This document shows, one piece after another, positions 32,575 to 40,816 of a stretch of DNA of 64,000 bases (position 1 is the first letter of the stretch; each line of letters starts with the position of its first letter). Both the position numbers and the translations under genes were made by a program. The notes below the pieces were generated by a model. It was not told the DNA's origin. It saw only the letters and a list, made by a program, of their open reading frames with translations, and made no database searches. Origin of the DNA: an uncultured Buttiauxella sp. (lineage in GTDB: Bacteria; Pseudomonadota; Gammaproteobacteria; Enterobacterales; Enterobacteriaceae); assembly GCA_946480445.1 (NCBI GenBank), contig CAMLJN010000016.1, forward strand, positions 1 to 64,000, given 5' to 3'.

Positions 32575-35133
32575 ATGAAGACGAACAGGAAGCGTGTTGT
32601 TATTACAGGGATGGGGATCTTATCGTCTCTGGCTGAAAATATTCAGGATTTCAGGCAGGCGCTGCTGGATAAAAAATGCGGCGTTGCCGACAGCGAGCGT
32701 TTTGGCAAATGGTTTGAAAATGCACGGGCCGCCGAGGTTTTGCACGATATCGACTACTCTGAGCTTCCTGAAGAGATCGTTTCGTCTCTCGATAATGCCG
32801 CACTCTGGGCATGGAAAGTCGGCAAAGATGCGCTGGGCGAAGCGGGCCTGCTTAACAGCAAAGCCTGCCTTGATGAAATGGGAATGATTGTCGGGGTTTC
32901 TTCTGCTGGCACCGAAGCTTTCCTGCCGCTGTTTGAACAGCGTATAGAGGACTTCTCTTTGCGCAAAGCCATGTATTCAGGCGGTTTCTCATCCTGCTGC
33001 TCAAGCGTGTCGACGTTGCTGGGCCTGAAAGGCGGCGTTGAACTGGTGGCGACCGCCTGTACGGCCAGCCCGAACGCCGTCGGCATGGCCTTTGATTACA
33101 TTCAGAGCGGCAAGAGTAAAGCCATGCTGGCCGTCGGCACCGAACCCATCTATCTGCCTACGTTTGCGGGTTTCTATGCGCTCAATGTTATGCACTCTGA
33201 CTCCTGTACGCCGTTTTCCGGGCAGTCCGGCATGTCTATCGGTGAAGGGGCTGGCGCTCTTGTGCTCGAAGAGTACGAACAGGCCGTCGCTCGCGGGGCA
33301 ACCATCTACGGGGAAATCCTCTCCTACGCGACCTCCTGCGATGCCTATCATGAAACAGGGCCGGATCCGCGTGCCAGTGGTGCTGTGCAGGTGATGCAAA
33401 AAGCCCTGCAAAATGCTGGCATCACGGCGGAGCAGATTGATTATGTTAATGCGCACGGCACCGGCACTGAGGCAAACGATCGTATAGAAACGCTGGCGAT
33501 GAAAAAGATCTTCGCTAATACCGAGAATTTGCTGATCAGCTCAACGAAGTCCTACTTTGGTCATAACATCGGTGCGGCGGGGATCGTCGAGCTGATCGCC
33601 TGCCTGGTGACCCTGCCCGACAACAATGTCCCGCCGACGCTGAACTTCTCCGTTGCGCGTCCGAACTGCGATCTGGACTACGTACCCAATGCTTTTCGTG
33701 AAAAGGACGTTAATATTTTCATGAAAAACAACTACGCCTTCGGCGGCAATAACTGCTGCATGATCGTCAGCACGAAGCCGGGCACGGTGCCGGTGAGTGC
33801 CTACGCTGCGAAACGCGTTGCGATTTCAGGTATCGGTGCGGTCTCGGCTGCCGGACACAGCGTGAATGAAATCCTCGAGCATATCCGGGAAAACAAAGCC
33901 GCGGTTGAACTGGGCGAGGTCTCGTTCCACGATGATACTCAGGAAGAAGCCAGAGAGCTGCTTGGCGTTCTGCTGGCCACCAACCAGTTCAGGGACCTGC
34001 TCGGCGACGAGTTTGATCCCGGCAGCAGCACGTTGCCGGAAAGCAATGAGCGCTTTAAAACCTTCCAGGTGAAGGGGCTTGAGCCGCGTAAGCATCTGCG
34101 TCGTTTTGATGCGCGTAAAGCCACACGCGGCGGTACCTTTGCGCTTATCGCCCTGTCAGAGGCCCTCAATACCGCGCAGCGTAAAATCAAGCGTGATGGT
34201 GAAGAGCTGGGGCTGATCATGGGGATGTCCCGCGGTCCACAGGAGACGACCTATAAATATCTGCAAAGCCTGAAGCCCGATCCGCGTAAGGTGCGTACCT
34301 CTGAGTTCCCCGGCTCGCTGATGAACTCCATCGCCACCTTCTGCGGTATTTCTGAAGGAATTAAAGGTTACACCACGACGCTCGCCACCGGCGAGAACGC
34401 GGCGCTGGGGGCACTGACCTACGGGTATGAGATTGTGCGTCAGCATCTTCAGCCGCAGGTGATTGTGGGCGGGGCGGACGAATATTTCCCGTCGATGTCG
34501 CTGTATATGGATGCCGTGACGCAAAAAATCCACATGACGGCTGACGCCAGCAGCTATCAGATCTACGGCAAAGAGGCGGATGGCTACGTGCCGGGTGAAG
34601 GTGCCTGTATGTTGCTGTTAGAAGATCCTGAGGCGGCGGGAAAGCGCGGCGTTGAGGTGCTCGCCGAAATCGTGGGTTATGGCAAGGCATGCAGCAATAG
34701 CTATTTTGAGCAGGGGCAGACCGAGGAGAAATCTTCAGCCTTTGCTCTCGCTATCACGCGAGCGCTGGCCGACGCGGGAGTTAGCGCTCAGGACATCGAT
34801 CTCGTTTGCGGAACCAGCAACGGCAGTAAAGAGAACTCGCAGATTGAAATCGACGCCATTTACCAAAGCTTCCGCCAGGCAAAGCCGCAGGTCCCCGTGG
34901 TTAACTATAATGCTTTCTTTGGTTTTGTTGCCTCTTGCGCAGGTTTGCTGAATCTGGCGGTGCTGGCCGACTGTATCAAAAAACAGTATGTACCGGGCAT
35001 TCCTAATACCCAAACGTTCTGCGATGAGCGCATCAACTTTATTCATCAGCCGCTCAGTCTGTCGCTTCGCAATGTGCTTTTGATCGGTGCGACGGAAGGT
35101 GGAAATTACTACGCATTCGTGATCAAAGGATAG
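32575..35133 (+). CDS. fused ketosynthase / chain-length-factor-like protein (KS-KS didomain)
   Basis: 852 residues made of two FabF-type thiolase-fold units. Unit 1 (about 1-402) is a complete ketosynthase with C162 in TACTASPNAV, H294 in NAHGTGTE, K325 and H330 in KSYFGHNIGAAG, and NYAFGGNN at its end. Unit 2 (about 408-852) has the same fold (RVAISGIGAVSAAG, YVPGEGACMLLLED) but no catalytic set: A604 stands for the Cys, GTSNGS for HGTGT and FFGFVAS for the FGH segment. An active plus an inactive KS is the KS-alpha/KS-beta (chain-length factor) pair of type II polyketide and aryl polyene systems, normally two separate proteins. Here they are one chain, which is unusual. Chain extension by decarboxylative condensation is the expected job. 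Confidence 0.88.
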   Translation: MKTNRKRVVITGMGILSSLAENIQDFRQALLDKKCGVADSERFGKWFENARAAEVLHDIDYSELPEEIVSSLDNAALWAWKVGKDALGEAGLLNSKACLDEMGMIVGVSSAGTEAFLPLFEQRIEDFSLRKAMYSGGFSSCCSSVSTLLGLKGGVELVATACTASPNAVGMAFDYIQSGKSKAMLAVGTEPIYLPTFAGFYALNVMHSDSCTPFSGQSGMSIGEGAGALVLEEYEQAVARGATIYGEILSYATSCDAYHETGPDPRASGAVQVMQKALQNAGITAEQIDYVNAHGTGTEANDRIETLAMKKIFANTENLLISSTKSYFGHNIGAAGIVELIACLVTLPDNNVPPTLNFSVARPNCDLDYVPNAFREKDVNIFMKNNYAFGGNNCCMIVSTKPGTVPVSAYAAKRVAISGIGAVSAAGHSVNEILEHIRENKAAVELGEVSFHDDTQEEARELLGVLLATNQFRDLLGDEFDPGSSTLPESNERFKTFQVKGLEPRKHLRRFDARKATRGGTFALIALSEALNTAQRKIKRDGEELGLIMGMSRGPQETTYKYLQSLKPDPRKVRTSEFPGSLMNSIATFCGISEGIKGYTTTLATGENAALGALTYGYEIVRQHLQPQVIVGGADEYFPSMSLYMDAVTQKIHMTADASSYQIYGKEADGYVPGEGACMLLLEDPEAAGKRGVEVLAEIVGYGKACSNSYFEQGQTEEKSSAFALAITRALADAGVSAQDIDLVCGTSNGSKENSQIEIDAIYQSFRQAKPQVPVVNYNAFFGFVASCAGLLNLAVLADCIKKQYVPGIPNTQTFCDERINFIHQPLSLSLRNVLLIGATEGGNYYAFVIKG

Positions 35134-35137
35134 CACG

Positions 35138-36355
35138 GTGAATAACGCAGCTATTATTTCTGGTTACAGCGTACATTTACCCTTTGCGAAAGACAGCGAC
35201 CAGTTAATTTCTCGTCTGAAACTCGGTGAGCGAGTCAAGACAGTCCCCTGGTTTAAGTCGGACGCTGAAGCCATAAAATGTGGCTTTAAGAGGAATTTAA
35301 ATGTCGCCGCATTTGCGCAGAGGGAGGAGCGCAATGTTGAGTTTCTGTGTGGTCTGATCGACGACGCGCTCGATCAGGCTGGGCTGGATAAAGGTTGCCT
35401 CGCAGGGGAGAACGTCAGGGTCTACTTAACCGGCATAGGGCCGAGAGTCGATGCACAGGATTATAAGCTCTTATATAACCATAACGATCTCGAAGATCTG
35501 CTGCTCACTATTTCATTAGCCAAATTGCAGGTGGCTAATATGTCTCAGGATAACGTTGCGCAGAATATCGCGCACCGCTACGGACTGAGGTATATGCCAC
35601 CTAATCTGAACTGTACCAGCAATTCGGCGTTGACGGCGGTGCACCTTGGCTGCAAGGGCATAGAAAAGGGCGACATCGATCTGGTGCTGGTGAACAACTG
35701 TTCAGTCATCAGGACTCAGGATATCTGGTTTCTGGTCAGGCAGTCGATGCTGGAATCCGAAAGCGTGCAGCCTTTTGGGGAAGACGCAAAAGCCGTGCTC
35801 TTCGCGGAAGGCTTTAGCGCCCTGCTGCTGGAAAGCGACGGGCACCGTCGTGCAAGGCAGAAGACGGGCGGCGTGCGGCTGAAATCTGTGTACACGCAAA
35901 TCAGCGCAGGCCGAGGCAATGATTCTTCTATGCTGAGCAGCTGTATGCTGAAAGTGATGAGCCAGGCGCTGAAGGAGTCGCAGCTCACGCCCGCAGACTT
36001 ATGCGCCATTATTCCACACGGTAACGGCTCGGCGATTACCGATAACGCTGAGGCAAAGGCGATCGCCATACTGACCGGGGAGCAGCCGCTGCCGGTCCTC
36101 GCTTATAAAGGGCAGGTTGGCTATACCGCGACAGGATCGGGGACCGTTGATTTGATAATCGGCCATTATTCCTTGCTCCATCGCGAATTACTGACGCCGG
36201 TCAGCAATGGCCCCATTACCGAGGCGATGGCCGCCCATCTGCTGACCGACCGCGGGATTGTCAGTCATGAAAAGCAGCATCTGCTGAAAGTTGGGGTGGG
36301 CATGGATGGCTCAATTATTGGGATAGTGATGTCTGATCTGGGCGTCGATGGGTAA
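35138..36355 (+). CDS. third ketosynthase-like protein with His-to-Tyr change
   Basis: A 405-residue thiolase-fold protein. C159 in PNLNCTSNSALTAVH and H294 in IPHGNGSAITDN are kept. The second His of the KS triad is Y329 (KGQVGYTATGSG), while K324 remains. A Cys-His pair without the second His suits acyl transfer or priming (compare KASIII-like or acyltransferase-type KS) more than full decarboxylative condensation; this is inference. It starts with GTG 4 bases after the fused KS gene, with AAGGA upstream. It may load the first unit or release the finished chain, since no thioesterase is encoded nearby. Confidence 0.8.
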   Translation: MNNAAIISGYSVHLPFAKDSDQLISRLKLGERVKTVPWFKSDAEAIKCGFKRNLNVAAFAQREERNVEFLCGLIDDALDQAGLDKGCLAGENVRVYLTGIGPRVDAQDYKLLYNHNDLEDLLLTISLAKLQVANMSQDNVAQNIAHRYGLRYMPPNLNCTSNSALTAVHLGCKGIEKGDIDLVLVNNCSVIRTQDIWFLVRQSMLESESVQPFGEDAKAVLFAEGFSALLLESDGHRRARQKTGGVRLKSVYTQISAGRGNDSSMLSSCMLKVMSQALKESQLTPADLCAIIPHGNGSAITDNAEAKAIAILTGEQPLPVLAYKGQVGYTATGSGTVDLIIGHYSLLHRELLTPVSNGPITEAMAAHLLTDRGIVSHEKQHLLKVGVGMDGSIIGIVMSDLGVDG

Positions 36356-36373
36356 ACTGACAGGGATTACGTT

Positions 36374-37342
36374 ATGTATTTGTCATCATTTTCTCTTACC
36401 GAGCCGGAAGATAAAATTTATCTCTATTATCCCAGCTGGCTGAATGCCTGGGAGTCTCATTTATATAATCGCGCCCTGAAGTCAACGGGGGTAAACGGTT
36501 GGGGATTTAAACGCTTTGGTACCACCACGGATATTTATGCCAGAGAGATGATCCGTAACCCGCAGTACACTAAATATCTTGATGCATTAGAAGAGGTGTC
36601 CACGCAGGCGCTTCAGGAACTGCCCACCAGGCAGCGCATGCAATTATTAAAGTCGCGTACGGCATTTATTTATGTCGATTCGTGGGGGGAGTCAGCGCTG
36701 TTTGAAAATATGTCCAGCGCGCTCCATTCCATGATGATAGATACGCTGCCAAAAAACCTGGTAAAGAAATTCGCAATAAAAGAGCCGACATGCAAAATCC
36801 GTGGCGAAAAGCAGTCGCTGCTTCAGGCGATGCGGGTGGCGCAGGATTATTTAAGCTGGGAGGTGTTTGATTTCGTCGTGATCTGCGCAGCTTATCGGGC
36901 AATCCCCCTGCTGACATTTTCCGATGAGGATATTGCTCTCACGCGCCGGGAACGTAACGCTGTGAAAACGCTGGATATCAATTTATCTATCGAGCGAGTC
37001 GGCTGCTTTATCTTCAGCCAGCAGCCGGGTCCTCTGGAGGTCAATTGCGGCCATTATGTTATGCCAGACGCAAAGGCGCCGGGAAACCTCCAGGGGCTGG
37101 CGGATGAGCCAGATTTCGATCTCATTTCGTATGCCAGCCTGCGCAAAGCTCGCCTGCCGCCTGCGGCAGAGAAGCCTGCGGCGAAGAGCATTGATCTTGT
37201 GGAACGCTATGGCAGCAGCGGTTGCATGACGCCAGCCCTGAGCTGGCACTATCTTCGTCAGCACGCGCTTTCATCGGGAAGAGTGAGAACGATCCTGCCG
37301 GATAACGCAGGCGGCTATAACTATTTCGATACCTCATATTAA
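36374..37342 (+). CDS. unknown protein, possibly a truncated thiolase-fold (KS-like) subunit
   Basis: 322 residues with no family I recognise. The middle (about 95-215) follows the pattern of a ketosynthase N-half: a strand AFIYVDSWGES, a TCKIRGEKQSLLQAMRVAQ helix where KS proteins have the nucleophile elbow, then DFVVICAAYRAIP and VGCFIFSQQPG. The tail has GSSGCMTPALSW and ends DNAGGYNYFD, reminiscent of the closing FGFGG region. About 80 residues of a full KS are missing, and no His motifs are visible. It is soluble with no signal peptide, 18 bases after the third KS gene, so it could be a structural partner in a KS complex. The fold assignment is tentative. Confidence 0.6.
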   Translation: MYLSSFSLTEPEDKIYLYYPSWLNAWESHLYNRALKSTGVNGWGFKRFGTTTDIYAREMIRNPQYTKYLDALEEVSTQALQELPTRQRMQLLKSRTAFIYVDSWGESALFENMSSALHSMMIDTLPKNLVKKFAIKEPTCKIRGEKQSLLQAMRVAQDYLSWEVFDFVVICAAYRAIPLLTFSDEDIALTRRERNAVKTLDINLSIERVGCFIFSQQPGPLEVNCGHYVMPDAKAPGNLQGLADEPDFDLISYASLRKARLPPAAEKPAAKSIDLVERYGSSGCMTPALSWHYLRQHALSSGRVRTILPDNAGGYNYFDTSY

Positions 37343-37361
37343 TCGGGAATGCGTAAACACT

Positions 37362-38069
37362 ATGCGAAGCAGTGTAAAGGAACTACCTGCCATCTTCTTA
37401 AGCGATATTTATAAGAGCTTCGGCAGCAATGAAAATAAAGTCGAGGCGCTTAAAAATATCAATCTGGAGATTGCGAAAGGCGAATTTATGGCGCTCTGCG
37501 GGCCTTCGGGCAGCGGCAAAAGCACGCTGCTCAATACCCTGTCGGGCATTGATAAGCCCTCGTCGGGAACGGTGATATTCCTCAATAAGATGCTTAATGA
37601 CCTGCAGGCTGATGAACTGGCTGCAATTCGCAGCAAACATCTGGGGTTTATTTTCCAGTTCTTTAATTTGCTGCCGGTGCTGAACGTTTTCGATAACGTA
37701 TTTTATCCCCTGGTGCTGAACGGCCATTTTAGCCCAAAAGAGGCCAGAGAGCGCACCCTGCACTTTCTCGATAGCGTAGGGCTTGCTCAGCTCACCGACC
37801 GCAAACCGGGGCAGTTGTCCGGTGGTCAGCAACAGCGGGTCGCGATTGCCAGAGCGCTGGCTCATGAACCGCAGGTTGTGGTGGCAGATGAGCCTACGGG
37901 CAATCTGGATATGGCCATGGGTGAGGCTATTCTGGACCTGCTGATGACCATTAATCAGCAGACCAGAACCACCTTTATTATTTCCACCCATTCCACGCAG
38001 CTTAAGGACCGCGCTCAGCGGGTAATTGAAATCAAGGACGGGGAATTAGCTTATGACTCAGCGCGCTAG
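37362..38069 (+). CDS. LolD/MacB-type ABC transporter ATPase
   Basis: A 235-residue ATPase subunit. Walker A GPSGSGKST, Q-loop in FIFQFFNLLP, signature LSGGQQQRVAIARAL, Walker B VVVADEPTGNLD and the switch His in IISTHS are all present. The LolD/MacB class works with FtsX-fold permeases, and such a permease follows at 38710. It therefore energises a mechanotransmission-type transporter that extracts a lipid-like substrate from the inner membrane or drives a periplasmic event. The next gene overlaps its end by 17 bases. Confidence 0.93.
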   Translation: MRSSVKELPAIFLSDIYKSFGSNENKVEALKNINLEIAKGEFMALCGPSGSGKSTLLNTLSGIDKPSSGTVIFLNKMLNDLQADELAAIRSKHLGFIFQFFNLLPVLNVFDNVFYPLVLNGHFSPKEARERTLHFLDSVGLAQLTDRKPGQLSGGQQQRVAIARALAHEPQVVVADEPTGNLDMAMGEAILDLLMTINQQTRTTFIISTHSTQLKDRAQRVIEIKDGELAYDSAR

Positions 38070-38709
38070 GCTGTCGGGCTTCTTTGGCTTATTTATGCTG
38101 ACCTTTCTGTTTGCTCACCCGGTCCGTGCAGCGGAGCTGCCGGAGGTTGAAAAGGTCTTTCAGAAAGGTTTTCCGACACAGCAGGATGCCTTAGCCAAAA
38201 CAACAGATGCGCTGCGTCTGGAATATAAGAACACGGGAAATATTTCCGCGCTGGTCTTTTACTCCTATGGACTACTGCGTCAGGCGAATCATTTTTTAGC
38301 GGTAAATGATTTTATCCATGCATCTGAATATTCCAAACTCGGCTTCTTTTATCTCGATGAAGCGGTTGAGGGCCATGAGGACGATCCGCGCGTAAGGTAT
38401 CTCCGGGCGCGAATAGATGCCTGGTTACCGGCCAGTATCGGCCGCTGCGTGGTAACGCTGCATGATACTGAGGAGATGCTGAAGAAAGCCGCTGTTTTTG
38501 ACCAAAGCATTGTCAATTACATCAGCTATATGCGCTATCGCGCGCTATACAGCTGCAAGAAATATCAACAGGCCAGCGAGCTTCTCGCTCAGCTAAAGCA
38601 ACAGGGGGTAACGTATCCCGGTCATCTGGAACCCGGTTTTGATACCGCGCCGGTCTGGGAGATGAGTGAAGTGACTCAGGTTCTGTTGCCCCTGGTGAAA
38701 GGTGATTAA
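38053..38709 (+). CDS. periplasmic helical (TPR-like) protein of the export block
   Basis: 218 residues with a Sec signal peptide (cleavage near HPVRA-AE, about residue 28) and an all-alpha mature part that looks like TPR or Sel1-like repeats (ALVFYSYGLLRQANHFLA, SKLGFFYLDEAVEGH, YISYMRYRALYSCKKYQQA). No lipobox. Two cysteines (about residues 138 and 175) could form a disulfide. It starts inside the ATPase gene (17-base overlap) and ends directly at the permease start, so it is tightly bound to the ABC system, perhaps as an adaptor. Function unknown. Confidence 0.75.
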   Translation: MTQRARLSGFFGLFMLTFLFAHPVRAAELPEVEKVFQKGFPTQQDALAKTTDALRLEYKNTGNISALVFYSYGLLRQANHFLAVNDFIHASEYSKLGFFYLDEAVEGHEDDPRVRYLRARIDAWLPASIGRCVVTLHDTEEMLKKAAVFDQSIVNYISYMRYRALYSCKKYQQASELLAQLKQQGVTYPGHLEPGFDTAPVWEMSEVTQVLLPLVKGD

Positions 38710-40020
38710 ATGTCCAGAGATCTCTTCATTGTTGATGCGGCTGTCGTCGCAGTTATTTGCTTCGTCCTTTACTGTCTGATCTTTAAATCGAGAGATGCGA
38801 AATTTGCATTTTTGAATCTTTTCAGACACAAACGACGCTCTTTTTCGACGATTGCGGCTATTATTTTAGGCGGCGTGGCGATATTTCTTTACGGCGGGTT
38901 TATCGACTATTCTTTCTGGGTTCTAAAAGAGCAAACGATTCGTACCAATATTGGTCATGTGCAGATTTACAATAAATCTTACTTTGCGACGTCGAATAAA
39001 AATCAGAGCCTGATTGCGAATTATCAGTCGCTCAAAGAGGATATTCTGAAAGAGGACGAACTGGCCAGGCATATAGCGACTCTCTCCGGCCAGCTGGAGT
39101 TTACCGGTATTGTCTCGCAGTATGAGAATCAAGCATCAAGCTATTTCTCCGCGCTCGGCGTGGAACCCTTACCGGCATTAAAGCTGGGGTCGTTCGATAA
39201 GTTAATTTCCGGCAGCGATTTATCGCGGCTGAAAGGCGATGAAATAACCTTAGGCAGCGGGCTGGCCAATACGTTGCAGGCTAAATACGGCGACTGGCTT
39301 GATACGCTGGTGGTGAACACCAGAGGCGGGCAGGGTGCGTTATCCCTGAAGGTCAGGGGTGTTTTTTCCTCGGGTATTAAAGAGTATGACGATATGGCCC
39401 TCAAAGTTCCGCTGGCGACGGCGCAGCATATTATGGGGACGGATGGCGTCAGTAAGGTACTTATTCTGCTGCGGGATGATGATGTGGATACCTTCAGCGC
39501 GAAGCTACGCCAGTATATTGCGGATAAAAATCTGCCCCTGATAGTGAAAGACTGGAAAGAGGCATCTGTATTTTACCAGCAGGTAGAAAGCCTGCTCTCC
39601 GGTATATACTTTTTTATCAAGCTTATCGTTGCGCTGATCGTTGTTTTTATGATCGGCAACGCCATGACGATGAATATTATCGAGCGAACCCGGGAAATTA
39701 CGACTCTGCGAGCGATAGGTCTAAAGCCACGCCACGTTACCCGCCTGTTTTTGCTGGAGGGGATTTTTATCGGCATCATTGGGGCCGTGGGCAGCCTGGT
39801 CATTGGCTTTGCACTGGCTGGCATGATTAACGTGTCGGGTATTGCTATGCCGCCTTCACCCGGACAAAGCACAGGCTATACCGCCTTTATTAAAACGAAT
39901 AGCGCCGATCTGCTGTGGATAACGCTGGTATTACCGATCTTAACCGCCTCGGTGGCTTCCATCCTGCCTGCGCTTCGTGCCTCGCGGTTGAATATTGCCG
40001 ACGCATTTAAATTTTCCTGA
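38710..40020 (+). CDS. FtsX/LolC/E-like ABC permease
   Basis: 436-residue inner-membrane permease. There are two N-terminal helices (about 7-27 and 43-66) instead of the single one usual for LolC/E, a periplasmic MacB-like domain of about 220 residues, and three C-terminal helices (about 298-322, 348-376, 398-425). The FtsX signature is seen in MNIIERTREITTLRAIGLKPRHV and LEGIFIGIIGAVGSLVIGF. It pairs with the ATPase at 37362. Only one permease gene is present, so a homodimer is expected. The location between the carrier genes and the LolA-like gene suggests movement of an acylated product or lipoprotein towards the outer membrane. Confidence 0.9.
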   Translation: MSRDLFIVDAAVVAVICFVLYCLIFKSRDAKFAFLNLFRHKRRSFSTIAAIILGGVAIFLYGGFIDYSFWVLKEQTIRTNIGHVQIYNKSYFATSNKNQSLIANYQSLKEDILKEDELARHIATLSGQLEFTGIVSQYENQASSYFSALGVEPLPALKLGSFDKLISGSDLSRLKGDEITLGSGLANTLQAKYGDWLDTLVVNTRGGQGALSLKVRGVFSSGIKEYDDMALKVPLATAQHIMGTDGVSKVLILLRDDDVDTFSAKLRQYIADKNLPLIVKDWKEASVFYQQVESLLSGIYFFIKLIVALIVVFMIGNAMTMNIIERTREITTLRAIGLKPRHVTRLFLLEGIFIGIIGAVGSLVIGFALAGMINVSGIAMPPSPGQSTGYTAFIKTNSADLLWITLVLPILTASVASILPALRASRLNIADAFKFS

Positions 40021-40030
40021 GGAAGGCAGC

Positions 40031-40816
40031 ATGAAAATAAATGGATTTTCCCCGGCCGTTGCCTGTTCTTTATCTTTAATGTTTTTGGCACCCGCATTTG
40101 CTGCGGATGACAAGGCTGCGGAGATTATCAGAAGAGCAGATGAAATTCGTTCCCCTAATAAGCCGTTCCGCTATACGGTCGCCGTGCAGGAATATAAAGA
40201 GAGTGATTCACAGCCCGGCAATAAGCAGATCTTCGATATTTCGATGCGTTTTATTAAGCCGGAAAACGGCGAGCGGGCCGACGCCCGCTCCCTTATCAGG
40301 TTCGTTTATCCTCCCCAGGATAAAGGAAAGGTGATGTTGTCTGACTGGTACGACTTATGGTTTTACACGCCGGAACTGCGCCGCCCGATCCCCGTCTCTC
40401 GCCAGCAAAGGCTGGTGGGACAGATTTCAAATGGCGACGTTATTGTCACTAATTTCGACTACGCCTATGACTCAACGCTGCTGGGTGAAGAAGCCTGCGG
40501 CCCGCACCTGTGTTACAAGCTGGCGCTGGTACGTAAGACTGAGGAAGTGACTTATCCGAAGATTACTTATTATGTCGAAAAAGAGAGCTATCGCCCCTGG
40601 AAGGCGGCTTATTACTCGCTGGATGATAAGTTACTCAAGGAGGTGCTGTACCAGAATTATCAAATGACGTTGGGTAAAGTCAGACCGATGAGGATTATTG
40701 TGCGCGAAGCGCGGCACGGAAAGGGACACTCGGTAATGGAATACAGCAATGTTCGTTTTGAATCTTTGCCTGAATCTCATTTTTCCAGGGAATATATTCA
40801 GCGAGGTGCAAGATGA
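40031..40816 (+). CDS. LolA-like outer-membrane lipoprotein-sorting (periplasmic carrier) protein
   Basis: Periplasmic protein of the COG2834/LolA-like group that is often encoded beside FtsX- or MMPL-type exporters. The signal peptide ends near PAFA-AD (about residue 24). The mature part has the LolA-like pattern: FRYTVAVQEYKE, DISMRFIKPENGERADARSLIRFVYPPQDKGKVML, LWFYTPELRRPIPVS and WKAAYYSLDDKLLKEV. The LolA half-barrel fold binds acyl chains. GGAAGG precedes the ATG used; an upstream in-frame extension to 39995 overlaps the permease and is not needed. The 3' end overlaps the barrel gene by 4 bases. Confidence 0.85.
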   Translation: MKINGFSPAVACSLSLMFLAPAFAADDKAAEIIRRADEIRSPNKPFRYTVAVQEYKESDSQPGNKQIFDISMRFIKPENGERADARSLIRFVYPPQDKGKVMLSDWYDLWFYTPELRRPIPVSRQQRLVGQISNGDVIVTNFDYAYDSTLLGEEACGPHLCYKLALVRKTEEVTYPKITYYVEKESYRPWKAAYYSLDDKLLKEVLYQNYQMTLGKVRPMRIIVREARHGKGHSVMEYSNVRFESLPESHFSREYIQRGAR

